64,000 nucleotides of DNA from Pogonophryne albipinna (taxonomy: Eukaryota > Chordata > Actinopteri > Perciformes > Artedidraconidae), in assembly GCA_028583405.1 (NCBI GenBank), contig CM053251.1, forward strand, positions 13,651,495 to 13,715,494, written 5' to 3'. The notes below the pieces were generated by a model that did not search any database, had not been told where the DNA came from, and saw nothing but the letters and a program-made list of their open reading frames with translations. Below are positions 34,001 through 45,907 of the stretch, piece after piece (the first letter of the stretch is position 1; the number at the start of each line of letters is the position of its first letter). Position numbers and translations under genes: made by a program.

Positions 34001-36857
34001 GGAACATTGCTTTTTCTAAACCACAAGGCCTTGTTATAACCAGAGCCACATGTTGGCTGGGGGCACAGTCTGGTCACGAAAATCAGCCGTGTTAACAACC
34101 CAAAGCATTAGCCCTGACACCTTTTCCATCATTTTGTTTGTCTGCTTTCAGGAAAAGGTTCACAGATCATTTTTTACAGCAATGAACAGGGGCCTCCCCC
34201 CCCCCCTCCCCACAATCATTCCTGTGGCTTGTGCTTTGTGGACACAAATTACCTGACCACATCCGCAAAGCACTCTGCATGTGCTCTGTGTCTGCAGTGA
34301 TGGAAAAGACTATAAAACCTTCTCCTCACTGCAAAAATGACAACAAATGGGATAATCGAAGAGTATGTGTGGATGTTTGGTGTTTCGTGGTGTTTCCAGA
34401 TGTAAACAAAGCAATAATCCCTCGCAACAGTGGGTGTACGGGGACATGATGAAACCATGGCACAGTTCACAAAACGCAGTGAAGGATGCCATGAGATTCC
34501 TTACCGCAATCACTGATATGTATTATAATATAGAGCTATTTAAAATAAATTGTCAAATTCCTGTATAAAACACTAACATATTTCAGAAGTATTTTCCATC
34601 TACAAGTCCAATTCATATTATATTCTACATATAAGAATTGAGATGAAATGTCCTATCTGTCACCACATAATAATTAGCCCAATTAGAGAAGTCAGGTTCA
34701 TACAACCTTACATTATGTAACATTTATAGAACTACTAACAAGCTACAATTTCTAAGTCTGTATTTAAGTAGGGCAATTAAGACAGAACGTGGATCCTGTA
34801 CTTCTCTCTCACTTTGGTTTGATGTTGCTTCCAGCAGTGGCATGTTAATGAATTCTAGTTCCATCATCATTTGTGGAAAAAGTTTGAAGCATTGAAAAGA
34901 CATCTCCATCCACTAAACTTAAACTTCATTAAGTGGCAATTATCTCCTAGAATAAACACATTCATGTATTCCGGGGGCTATTGCCATTTGTAAATACGTC
35001 AACCTCACATTTCTTTAAACTATAAGAAATAAATGTAACATGCGTGCGCTTTAATTAAATGAATATGTTTAGCACGTATAACTGCACTTATTTTGTTTGC
35101 CCGTCTCACCATTGACACAGAATCTGCTCAGGATTATTTTATCACTAAAACCAATCTTTAGTTTCTTCTCCTAATAAGAGTTCCTACCTTTTCCTGTACT
35201 TCACTGCACTGAACGGTGCTTTTACTGTATAATTGCCTTTAATTGGTTATTTTTTCCACATTATGGTCAGGGGTTAGTTTAAAAGGGGTTAGTGTAAAAT
35301 GAAAACAAGCATTGCACTCAGAATGTACAAACAAATTAAATGTTATGGCCTAAGGGACCAAGTATGACCTCTTTTTTCAGTATCTCTTGATATGCAAGAA
35401 CCCTTCTTTCAGTAACAACACATTTCCTCTAACGTCAGTATTCTCTCCACTGAGAGGACATTATCATTGCAACAGGGTGCATTATTCACTTCTAGCATCA
35501 AGCTGTCAAAATAAAAAGAAATGCTTCAACTGTCAAGTTTCATGAAAACAGCTTCAGTATATCATTTTCATTAATTAAGCCAATTTATAGATAGCAAATG
35601 CAAGCATGAGCACATAAGCCAAGCAATAATTATGCATACATTTGGTTTTTAATTATAGATGAGTGGGAAAATGTATGCTGCATCTATTTTTCAACAGAAA
35701 TGTTGGAGGGGAAGCACATTTGAGAGATATTTGGGCTTTTATCACATGTGCATACACATTATATAATCATATATATTGCATATCCATGCTGTTAAAGTGG
35801 GGATGAATCGTGTTATTACCCTTAACTCTCTTTTGTGGATTGCTTCGTAGTTCATTTAATTCCTAATTGTCTTATGATATTTGTTTTCTTGGCCTATGTG
35901 GTAACTTTATGTAAGAAACAAAATGTCCAGCTTTCATCTCTGTCCACCTCCACCCCTATTTTTGTGGTAAATAGTGCAATAGATGTAACAGAGTCAGAGG
36001 CATCAATAATGGCTTCTATCTCACTGTGGCTCTAGACAGTCTGGAGTGTAATATTAATAGAATTATAAATAATATTTTTGTGATTTTCTTTATGATCTCT
36101 AAAGTCATCGAGCTGTTTACACATTCACATTTGCTGTATATGTAATCTATCATGGTACTTTGTAACACACGGTCCAATACACTAATGATACAGTACCAGA
36201 TATGTTTATTGAACCTAACCCTTAATTAACATTTGAAGTCAATTGCCTGAAGATCAAGTCAAGTGTCCAATGAGAATTGTTTCATCTCACAGCCTTGAGT
36301 TCTCTTCCCTCCGTTGTTGCCTGAAGGTGTTTTTATATTTTCATTCCCATTGATTTTTTTTTATTCTGCTACCCGCTATGACAGAAATGATCTGATATGA
36401 TCAACAAAGCATGGGGAAGCCTCAGCTCCTGCAGTATTAATCATGGTGGTGAGGGAGGGGTTTTGGATTGCTTTGTCCCCGGCTCTGGTGTAATCAAAGG
36501 GTCAGGCCGTGCCGCTCCCAGCCTGAGACACAACATTTAATTAGGATGTTTTGTCCTGGCTCCCTCAGTCTCACTCACGCTCTCTTCAATGTCAGACACT
36601 GAAAACATAATTGGGATGATTACAGGATTCTTTTCTCTCCAGTTTTTAAAGGACTATTGATGGGAAGACCACCTATTCATAAATGTCCTGGACATTCCTC
36701 ACATAGATCATTATTGGTGCAAAAGATGACATTATGAAATAAGTGTTAGTAAGTTTGCACCAATAAAATAAAAATAAAAACAAACAACATCATAAAAATA
36801 AAAACAAACAACAAACTGACTTTGGAAGATTGACCACTTAAGCAACAATGCTTGTCA
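31050..36857. other. long noncoding stretch
   Basis: About 5.8 kb with no supported gene. It contains a LINE-type tail with TATC repeats (31649-31740, listed separately) and short GA-rich runs near 32680. The block 36400-36640 is richer in GC and contains TTTAATTAGG and GATGATTACAGG motifs; it is a plausible conserved noncoding element. Elsewhere nothing stands out. Confidence 0.5.
31649..31740 (+). repeat. retrotransposon 3' tail with TATC repeats
   Basis: TTTCCCAAATTGGGATCAAT is followed by AAGTATTTATC, a TATC repeat and then TTA repeats. This is a recurrent fish non-LTR retrotransposon ending. Only the terminal part is present. Confidence 0.65.
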
Positions 36858-37351
36858 TTAAAGGTCCCCTATTATACTGTTTTTAATCAATATATTATAG
36901 GTCTCAGATATATACAAACATGTCTCTGAAGTGTTTGGCTCTAAATACCAAACAGATCACCCATTATAGCATCCCATAAACCCCTCTGTTTCAGCCCTGT
37001 TTCAAAAGGGCTGATTCTGTGTCTGTTATGTTAGATGAAAATAAGGAGCCACTCCCCTCTGAGAGATATTTGAAAGAAATTGTGCTCTAGGAGGAGATTC
37101 AGGTGATAAGGTGGGGCGGGGGTTACCTTGGTTGGTTATTGGCTAATGGTTACACAAGCCAAAAAAATGTTATGACATCATAAAGTTGCCAAAATCTGAT
37201 CAGCTCATTTTCAGACAGGTTTTTATGGATCAGGACAAAAGAGAGGGGTTCTTTGTTCCTGAAAACGTTCAGAATCTCTTTACACAGAGGGGACACATAT
37301 TTATGTATAAAAGACATGAAAAAGTGGATTTTGCACAATAGGTGACCTTTG
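36858..37351. mobile_element. 494-bp MITE with TTAAAGGTC ends
   Basis: The left end TTAAAGGTCCCCTATTATAC and the right end, read in reverse, TCAAAGGTCACCTATTGTGC are inverted matches. The interior shares AAATACCAAACAGATCA and CACATATTTATGTATAAAAG-type blocks with the element split by the DIRS insertion at 57882-61794, so they are one family. No transposase is present. Confidence 0.85.
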
Positions 37352-37562
37352 AGATATATCTATATGGTTTGATGTTATGACTATAAGTCGATTGTGGACA
37401 GCATAAAGCAAGCTACAAGAATCCAAGGCACGGTAGTGGCTCTTGGGAAATATATATGCCTATATAACTTTTATCGATGTATCTTTTTCTTTTAATGTTT
37501 ATTTTATTATCTTTTCTTTTTAATGACTGATTTTAAATGCCATTTTCTTAATGTCTTTAATT

Positions 37563-37626
37563 TTTTGTAAAACACTTTGAATTGCCTTGTGTTGAAAGGT
37601 GCTATATAAATAAACTTGCCTTGCCT
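37563..37626 (+). repeat. LINE-type 3' tail
   Basis: TGTAAAACACTTTGAATTGC, then GGTGCTATATAAATAAAC and TTGCCTTGCC: the same tail family as 22395-22480, in the opposite orientation. Confidence 0.8.
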
Positions 37627-39127
37627 ATAGGCACAGGATAGAAACCAAAACCAACATTTAAACAACTTATTTTCAATGTTTTAAATCAGTTGAGAAGTCT
37701 GCCAGCAAGTTCAGACAATCAGATTCAGAAAACTGAAACTGCACTGCGATACTCCCACATGCTCCCACTATGATTTAAATATACATCCAAAGCATCCTTT
37801 GCTTTCAGGTTGTTGGGATGGCTTGCTCATCAGCTAAGTCTGATACAGCTCAGACTTCCTCAACTCTATTTGTTGTTCATTAGCTTCCAGCCCCAAAGAT
37901 CCACTTTAAGAAGACGTAACAACGGGGTTGAGATAAATGAAACTACCACATGGTTTTCTGCAAAGATGCCAGGGATCTAGAGCTGTACCAAAGGTGAGTT
38001 TTCTTTAGCTTTTCAATACAAATAATTTGGCTATCCTTTTCAAATTGGCATGTTAGGAGTGGCTGCTCTGTGAGGGATCATCCCTTCGTGCATCTCTCCC
38101 GGCGCTGACCCTGGCGGTCACATTTCCTGGGACAGTAAAACGCAACCTGGTGGCACCCTGCGAGCCGTGAGCGTTAGTGATTTCTGCGTCCTTTCTACGT
38201 GCTCCTCAATTGGCCATACTGCTTACTGCATCAGGAGTCTGCGTTGATGTCGGACCACTCTTATTCTTTTTATTCTACTATTTCCACAATTAGACAGTTT
38301 ATACATCCAAAAACCAAACAAAATGTGTAGAAGCGGGAGGGCAGAAAGCAAAGCTTATACAGAGGTAGCCCTCCCGTTAGTCATCCAGTTGCAGGATAAA
38401 GTAAAAAAAGATAATTCCGTAATTAAATACTCACACAGATAAACACAATTATATATATACATAGACATACGTACACATATACATACACCCATTTCCAGGG
38501 TGAAAATAAAATAATAAAGTAAAACAAATACAAAATGAATTCCTTCTGGTTTACCTTATTACTCGGTATGACTTGTATTACATGTCATCACCATTCATAT
38601 CTTATATCATATATTATAGCAAGTGAAAAAGTAAAGGTTGGCCTTATTTCCAGAATTCCAAACTCAACTGAGGGTCACCGATAGATGATTGAACTCGTCG
38701 GCTTTCATGGTTCTGCCCCACAGGGATTACTTCATCACATCAACAAGCACACTCCACCACACAATTTCCTGCTTGTGCTAACATGAATGTGCCATTACCT
38801 CTGCTCCACTGTGTGATAAGTGTGTGCTTGGCAATATCAGTAACCTTTAAGGATGCATAGCTCTGCTCCTTGGCAACGTGTTGGTTTCTGCTGATTGTAA
38901 ATACTGCTCTTTTAATGCTGCTGCTTGGTTGTAATAGCTGTTTGCTAAAAAGGTAAACCAATAAGCCAAACTTTCTCACTCCAACCTGTAATGCAATAAA
39001 ACATTTTAATAAACATACTCTCAATGTTGAGAATACCTGAAGCCTTAGACACTGGTAATAACAGATTGCCTGTCATTCTCAAAACAGATCGTGCACATCT
39101 TTTCTCCTAGGAGACCTCACTGCATCC

Positions 39128-39243
39128 AGCCATACATCCATTTTCAATACTGGCTTATCCTGTTTAGGGTCCCTATAGGACTGAATCCTGTCCCAGCATG
39201 CATTGGCTTCAAAACACAGTTGCAAGTCTATCACATGGCTCGA
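39128..39243. repeat. dispersed fish repeat ('ATCCATTTTC...GGCTTATCCTG' type)
   Basis: CATCCATTTTCAATACTGGC, TTATCCTGTTTAGGGTC, CCCAGCATGCATTGG and AAGTCTATCACATGG appear in the order familiar from an abundant fish interspersed repeat. It is noncoding. Confidence 0.65.
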
Positions 39244-39929
39244 AGGTAAAAAAAAAACAAAGCAGGATATAGAAGAAAATACCCAAGTATATACCATTGG
39301 TTCACTCTCAAAAAGAATACACTCATGTAAAATATGGCGAATACAGATTTAAAGTTATCCTATTCCATTGACCAGTTCCAAAAACACTACATTGCTTTTG
39401 ACGTGCTTTTTTAAATAGTCATCTCTTTTTTTCTTTCTCTTGGCATCGGCAGATATGTCTGCAGATCCACTAAGTGAAAGTAGCTGCTGTACATTTTTAT
39501 TGACCTTGAAATGTTAGATTAGAACAGGTTTATTCCCACAAGCTGTTTGGGTTGAGTAGAGGGCGAAAGAGATGGTACAAGAAGTAACCTTCCAGTTGGC
39601 ACATTCTGAATTCAAGAGAGAAACAGAACATGCTACTAATAACAGTTCCTATACCAGTTCATTTCCATGCTGAACAATCACCTATTACTTTCTTCGGGAT
39701 AAGGATAAAGGAACGTGGTTCAATTAATGAAGCTACAGATTTCATGTATAAAATCAACACATAGAAAAGGTATTACAAGGTTGGCTTGTTCAGGAAAGGA
39801 AGCAATTTAAGAAAAAAAGCCTAATGTTCTCTTTATATTTGCTCAGTGTTAATAGAACTGCAATACTTTCCCGAAGGCATGGTCAGATAAACAATTGTTT
39901 TTTTCTTCATGTTTTTTTTTCTCCACATC

Positions 39930-40107
39930 GTTCAATGCACCATATGTTCACAGAGTCCCAACGGGTATAAAGCTGATGCCTCTCAATAGAGTTGCATATC
40001 ATCCTAGACAGAATGGAGAAGCAGATATTAAGATAATGAGCGTAATTAAAATGGTAATAGCCTCACGATTGTACAGTGTTGTTAGTAAAGGTTCAATGTT
40101 CTATTAA
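39930..40107 (+). pseudogene. possible LTR-retrotransposon integrase relic
   Basis: The short open stretch reads GIKLMPLNRVAYHPRQNGEA, then DIKIMSVIKMVIAS. The spacing of G-I-K, Y-H-P and N-G-x-A resembles the last third of a Ty3/gypsy integrase core, where an acidic residue follows N-G-x-x. Here it is D rather than the usual E. Nothing recognisable as reverse transcriptase, protease or long terminal repeats was found nearby, and the stretch is short, so chance similarity cannot be excluded. Confidence 0.3.
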
Positions 40108-43100
40108 TTCTGACCTCTATCTCTCTCCTTCTTCCTTATTCCCCCCCGTCTTCATCACCTCTTGTTGTCCTCTTGGTGCAGACTGTGTGCACACATGCAT
40201 GTTTGAGTAATGAACTTGAGCATACAGTATGTGGAGGTGGGTGGGTGGATTTGTAATCATCCCCAAAATGTACCCCCGGTGACCTGTCTTGCTGATACAG
40301 TCGTTAAGGAGAGTCATTGTGACCACATGGCAGCATAATGATTCGTGTAAATGCAAATGCAGAGAACAATTGAACAGAATAGCATCTCAAGTTCATCACT
40401 ATAATAAGGGAACATAAACGTTTCTCACAGACACAGAAGAATGCAGAAAGTTGGTTCCAGTGAAACATGGAGGATTAACATGATGCGCTTATTAAAAGGA
40501 ATATAAACTATTTCTAATAAAACATTATTGCACATTTAAAGCTCTCTTTTGTATTACACTAAATGAAACGGCTTGCTGTAATGTGAAAGGGTGGCATTTT
40601 TTTATTCCATTTATGGTCTGCCCTTTTGTGCAACAACCACTCATTATATTTACATCAGTGATTACCTCACAATTTAATTGTTTTGATTGTTTGTGGCAGA
40701 GTCCGACAGTCTGTCGCAGGAAACAAATTCGCCTCACACACAAAGGATTCACTGGAAAGATACAGCTTGTAATATGCCGTAAATGTAACAGACTGTTTAT
40801 TGTCACCCTCTTTACATTATAGCAAAAATGACTGCTAATGCAAAGGGTTTCTTACTGCCGCAGCTTCACATTAAAACCGTTCACCTGGCAAAACAGAGTG
40901 GCCTTTGTGGTGAAGCAACCACAGTAAACACAATGTATGTTTTACTGTGGTGGTATATCAAAAGTGCATCTAATATACTATAACAACCATTAAAAAATAT
41001 ATATTCAATAGCAGGCAACAGAGTGCACACTTCCAGCTTCTCAGAAAGGTCACCAACTTCACTTTGCCCTGCTTTTGCGTTTCAAATTCACTTGACCAAG
41101 CAGTCGCTACGCACTTAGCTATTCCTTTAGGAACTAAATTATTCTTATAACATGAAACTGTATTGCCACTTACTGGTTTTTTTCAGAGAGTCCGAACCAA
41201 TCTAAAAAAGGCTTTCACACTAGAAGTAGTTGCTCAGGACTGATATCACTCCAAAAGGGCCCTTAAACCACACCTGCTAATATCACAATAACCAAATGAA
41301 CTTCGAGAAAAATCTTAAGCAACACAACTCAACACCTAGCTTTAGCTTATGCAGGGTTCAGTAGCAAGCAGTTCATTTACGTCTAACCATCTAGAAAGCC
41401 AAAGAAATCGATGTATTTTTCTCAAGGCTTTGTAGACCAGGGCTGAAATGTGAGTTACATTTGACAGCTACGAAGAAAAAAGAATCCTATGTTGCTCTGC
41501 GTCTGGTGGATGTGTAAGCAGACAATTTTCTCTTAATAGTCTAGCCTTAAGCGCATGATAAGCTGATGGTATATCAGGACTTGGTTGTTGTGAATTTGTT
41601 TTGGAGTCCTCTTCTCTCTAGTGGTAAACACTTAATGCAGGTTTAAGAGAAATTCATTAGCGTATGACAGCAAACGACAGACTTTCCTGAGGGACATGTT
41701 ATTTGTACTCTTAAATCGCATGTTTAATTTATCATAAGACTGGAGGGTGGAGGCACTTTGCAATAGCAACACTGTCAACAAAATATAGCAACGATGAAAA
41801 GACAACATTGGAAGCAAAATGGATCCTGTTATGTTCCTGAGAGTACTGCAGAAATTTAAAAAAAGCAGAATAATGAAAATGCACAATGTTGGCTTTTATA
41901 AAGTGCACAAAAACTTCAAGTGTCAGAAGACTTATGATTTATGAAGCCTTCACTGTATTGGTCCAGTATAGTTCATGACAGCTGGCAAAGCCATTAATCA
42001 TGTGATGTGCATCGTGCACTTCCCATGGGGCTGATCTACTGTCATTGATCATTTTCATGTCAACAGCAACGGGCCCGAAACAGAGCCTGAAGATATTCAA
42101 GTTTAAATAAAGATGATGGGGACATGGCTACCTCACATGGCTTAGTTGGACTGACTTCTATGGCTTGTGGCTGAGCCAGAATGTAACTCCCCCGGCCATG
42201 AGTCACCTTACCTGTTTATTACATGAGTGGTCACTTTCAGAGCTGATAATCCCTTCTTGGATTAACCTGGATGTGCACCGATGTAGTAAATATAAAAAGG
42301 CATCAGTTTGTGCTTTCATCTTAATTAAAGATGAGGGCTCTGATGTCAAACAGATTAGATGGAGGTGACCCTTTGGAACACATCACAGTTTTCATCACCC
42401 TTTCTTCAGGTATAGCTTAGGTAAGGCATTGCAAAAAGCAGCATTGAGAACTAATATTTAAAGAAAAGTGTAATGATTACAATAGTGATTGTTGCTGCAC
42501 GACGTGTTTATTTCTATTTATGTTGAAAAAGGAACAATGTCAATGCGCCCCAGGGCCATTCGTCTAAACTAGATATACATTTATTTTACACCAGAATCAA
42601 CTTGAAACATTAAACAGGAATACATTTAAAAAAAGGTATTAGCACCAAGGCTGTACAAACATGCATGAGGACATAGATTAAATAACACCTTAGGCAATTA
42701 ACAACAGTGTTTTGAAGTAACAGTAATGTGTTTACTTTCCTTAGCGAGGAGCCGTGCAAGGGCGTGGTAGGTTAATATTAGATTGGTCTCTCAGCGTTCA
42801 GTGGACAGACTGCCAAACATTTCAACTTGGCACAGGAGGGAGGGGATGCGGTTAGCCTTTCAAAAAGCCGAGAAATACAACTGTCCTATATTCCAAAGTC
42901 GTTTTATTCACATTATGTGCTCTGAGCTGGGTTTCAAGCCCAGGCTAGTCTTACATAGGACTCAAAACTGGTGTGTCAGCTTGTAATTCCTTAATAGATA
43001 TGGAACTGGACTGAATTACAACAGTATTGTAATGTAACGAATGGATTTTTATATTGAGTCATTAATTATTTTAAGTGCGTATAGGTGCAATAGGTAATCA

Positions 43101-43482
43101 AACAAACAAAAAGCTTCACAATTTACATATTTAGCATTATAGAAAGAGTCCACCAACACACATTTGCACACGTTTGATACACACACAACCCATCAGTGAC
43201 TTAAATAAATATTTCAATGAATCTTGCACTCCACAAGGCTGCATGCCATTCATATTTTTCACTAAACGCAACTTCTTTCACAGTTCCTTCTTTTGTGTGT
43301 TAAAAAGTGTTTTATAAATTGAATTCAATAATGACATTTTTCAATCTACATTTTATTTTGCAACAAATTCACAATTTATTTCCCCTTTGACGACTAGCTG
43401 TACAATGATGTCTATGTGCATTTTTGCTGCACAATCCCATTGTGTTTAACTTTGGTTTGGGTAACATACAGTGAAATGCTTG

Positions 43483-43800
43483 TTTGGCAGTGGCTCAGTC
43501 AGTAGGGGCGTGGACTGGGAGCTGTAGGGTTGCCGGTTCAAGCCCCCCGAACAGACTTAAAGTATGGAGTGTGGACTGCTACTTGGAGAGGTCCCAGATC
43601 ACCTCCTGTCCTCCTGTGGTGCCCTTGAGCAAGGCATCGGACAACCCCCCACCCTGGGTGCTGTACAATAGCAGCCCACTGTTCCTACTACTAGACTCCT
43701 GGTACTAGGATGGGTTAAATGCAGAGAACAAATGTCACTGTGTGCTGTGTGCTCTGCATGAGTGACCATTAAAGAGGGTTTCATCATATATATATATATA
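43483..43800 (+). mobile_element. tRNA-derived SINE
   Basis: The head TGGCTCAGTCAGTAGGGGCG resembles a tRNA A box and GGTTGCCGGTTCAAGCCC a B box (RNA polymerase III promoter), about 35 bp apart. The body holds CCCTTGAGCAAGGCATCGG, a block common in fish tRNA SINEs. It ends in a TATATA run at 43788-43800. The tRNA-like part does not fold into a full cloverleaf with a clear anticodon arm, so it is not a tRNA gene. Confidence 0.75.
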
Positions 43801-43889
43801 AAAAACATATTGTTGCATATACTATTGACCAATTGAAAGCATATACCTATGCCGAGGTAAAACAAATCTACCTCGGACCATGAGCTATA

Positions 43890-44246
43890 ATAGAGAACCG
43901 CAGTGACGCGTCCTAAAACCCGGAAGGAAGTTAGCATTTTTACCACGTCCGGTTCCTTCGATAAAAAGCAGTGAAGTTGAAGCAGCGACCCTGCTGTAGT
44001 TCCTTTATAGCATAACGTTAGCATTTTGCTTCGTGCGACTAGATTTATGCTTCGAAAATTATAAAAGTAGGGTAGACATGTGGATATTATCCGGCTGAAC
44101 AAAACGTGATCCGTCTCTTAAATGTGTGTCAACCACAGACCTTATTTTGCGCTATTTTCCAAAATCCTATGGAGAAATTGCATTGCGTTTTTGACGAAGG
44201 AACCGGAAGGAGTTTACATCCGGGTTTTAGCACTGCGGTTCTCTAT
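43890..44246. mobile_element. 357-bp MITE with ATAGAGAACCGCAGTG ends
   Basis: ATAGAGAACCGCAGTG at the left is exactly mirrored by CACTGCGGTTCTCTAT at the right. The inner blocks CTAAAACCCGGA and TCCGGGTTTTAG, and GGTTCCTTCG and CGAAGGAACC, extend the inverted structure with gaps. No coding capacity and no clear target duplication. Confidence 0.85.
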
Positions 44247-44555
44247 GAAAGCCATCCTTTAAGTCATTAGGCATGTTTGAGACGCGTTGCGGTTCGCCTC
44301 GAAAGTAGACGAGAATAGCCGATCGCAGCTGGGGGAGGTCTCAAAAAGCTTGCCTGAAGTCGGACAGCTCAGAGTCGGCTTCTTCTTCGCCTTCTTCTTC
44401 TTCTTCTCTCGGTTTTTTGGCGGATTGCAAACAACTTGAAGGTGCATACCGCCACCTCCGGAGTCGGCTTGACTTGGTTTGCATTTATAAAGAATGCACA
44501 CATGTGTTTAATCGTTAATGTCAGATATGTACTAAGTAAATACATTTGTTCCTGC

Positions 44556-44870
44556 TCAAGATTAGATTCAACTTTATTGTTATTGCACATATTACAGGTA
44601 CTGAGACAACGAAATGCAGTTTAGCTTCTAACCAGGTGCAACAAGCAGTGAAGTGAAAAGTAATGTACACAATAGACAGAATAAAATATAGAATGAATTG
44701 AATGATGAATAAACAGTGAGGGGTATGAATACACTAGATATCAGCCTGTGAGCAGTATGAACAGTGTGTATGAATATGCTAAGATATATAAAGTATGAAA
44801 ACGGTAAGCAGTGCAAGTATAGTATAAAATATATAGATATTAATTTCATGATGATAAACATTGTGGAACA
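44556..44870 (-). repeat. reversed LINE 3' UTR and tail
   Basis: On the plus strand it starts AGATTAGATTCAACTTTATT and continues TGTTATTGCACATATTACAG, GGTACTGAGACAACGAAATG and CAGTTTAGCTTCTAACCAG. This is the reverse complement of a frequent fish LINE ending. It is noncoding. Confidence 0.7.
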
Positions 44871-44979
44871 ATGATGAAAAATGTGAACGGAAGGAGCGAC
44901 GTAAAACTGACACAAAACAACAACAAACTTTTGCCGAGCCAATTGGAGAGTTTCATCACCAGCACGGGGTAAAAACCAC

Positions 44980-45676
44980 CAATAGGCGCATTCACACCGC
45001 AGTACTTTTCCCACAAAGGTTCATGAGAACTCTTTAGTTCTCATGAACTAAGTACAGATCGCGTTCACACCGGAATAAGTCCCTGGGGGTGGATTAGGCA
45101 AATGAAGCCACTGAAGTCACTTCTTCTTCTTCTGCTTTGGGTTTACTGGCAGGCCGCAAACAACTTCACGGCGTGTACTGCCGCCCAAAGTCCCCGGCCG
45201 GAAGTCCCCGGAGTTGGGGACTGGCTTCAGTAGAAGCTGCTGGGACTCCCAGCAGCTTCTACTGAAGCCTTCCGAGTAAATCGCCAGAACGCCGACACCT
45301 CCTCATCTCCACCGCTCCCATGTTTTATTTTGTGTTGCCATAAGTTAGTCTCTCTGCGTTTCTGCGCTGGGCTAATGCTAATGCTAATAATGCTAATGCG
45401 AGGATAATAAAATGGCGGCTTCACAAAACTTTTGGGGAGTTTTACGGGGCGTGGTTTGCAATCCGCCCAGCCAATCAGAAATATAGCTCTTTTTTCACAA
45501 GAGAGCCGCACGAAAGTCCCTGCTCTCTAGCAGGGACTTTCGTGGGGGTAAAAAGGTTCTCATGAACTAATTTTAGTTCCGGCTCTTTTTGGTGTGAACG
45601 CGACAAAAGAGTTCTCATGAACTAAGTTCTCATGAACCTTTGTGGGAAAAGTACTGCGGTGTGAATGCGCCTATTG
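44980..45676. mobile_element. 697-bp MITE with inverted ends of about 50 bp
   Basis: The left end CAATAGGCGCATTCACACCG continues CAGTACTTTTCCCACAAAGG TTCATGAGAAC. The right end is its reverse complement without mismatch over about 50 bp. An inner perfect palindrome, GGCTTCAGTAGAAGCTGCTG and its mirror, lies at about 45222-45268. The near-identity of the two ends suggests a recent insertion. A related right half is at 14109-14301. Confidence 0.9.
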
Positions 45677-45907
45677 AGCGCTCAGCTCGAGATACCAAGC
45701 ATTTCGCTTCCGCAGCCCGTGGAGAGGAACTGCGCCGCCTCGCCGCGCCTCGCTCTCAAGGCTGCGGGCGTCTTTGTCCCGCGAGATTTCAACGTCTCAT
45801 GTAGGCGAGCCTACAGAGCAAGTCGGACAAAATGACTAACCATCATGCAACGCACTAGCAAGACGTTGATCGCAACTGCGCAGGTCTCGCTTGTCTCAAA
45901 CAAGCCT

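Larger units (their letters stand above)
37627..43482. other. long noncoding stretch with scattered repeat relics
   Basis: About 5.9 kb with no supported gene. A region at about 38260-38640 resembles a reversed LINE 3' UTR (GCGGGAGGGCAGAAAGCAAA block) but is weak. A known fish repeat block is at 39128-39243 and a possible integrase relic at 39930-40107 (both listed separately). The rest is AT-rich and unremarkable. Confidence 0.5.
44269..45907. mobile_element. outer MITE or DNA transposon hosting other insertions
   Basis: The left end AGGCATGTTTGAGACG and the right end, in reverse, AGGCTTGTTTGAGACA form inverted ends. ATT on both flanks may be a 3-bp target duplication. Inside are a reversed LINE 3' tail (44556-44870) and a complete second MITE (44980-45676). 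Removing these leaves a GC-rich core of roughly 600 bp. No transposase is recognised. Confidence 0.65.

Noticed and set aside
43483..43560. Possible tRNA gene
   Set aside because: A and B boxes are present but the fold is incomplete and a SINE body follows, so it is a SINE head.
43599..44102. 167-codon minus-strand frame
   Set aside because: Runs across the SINE and part of a MITE, so it is not a host gene.
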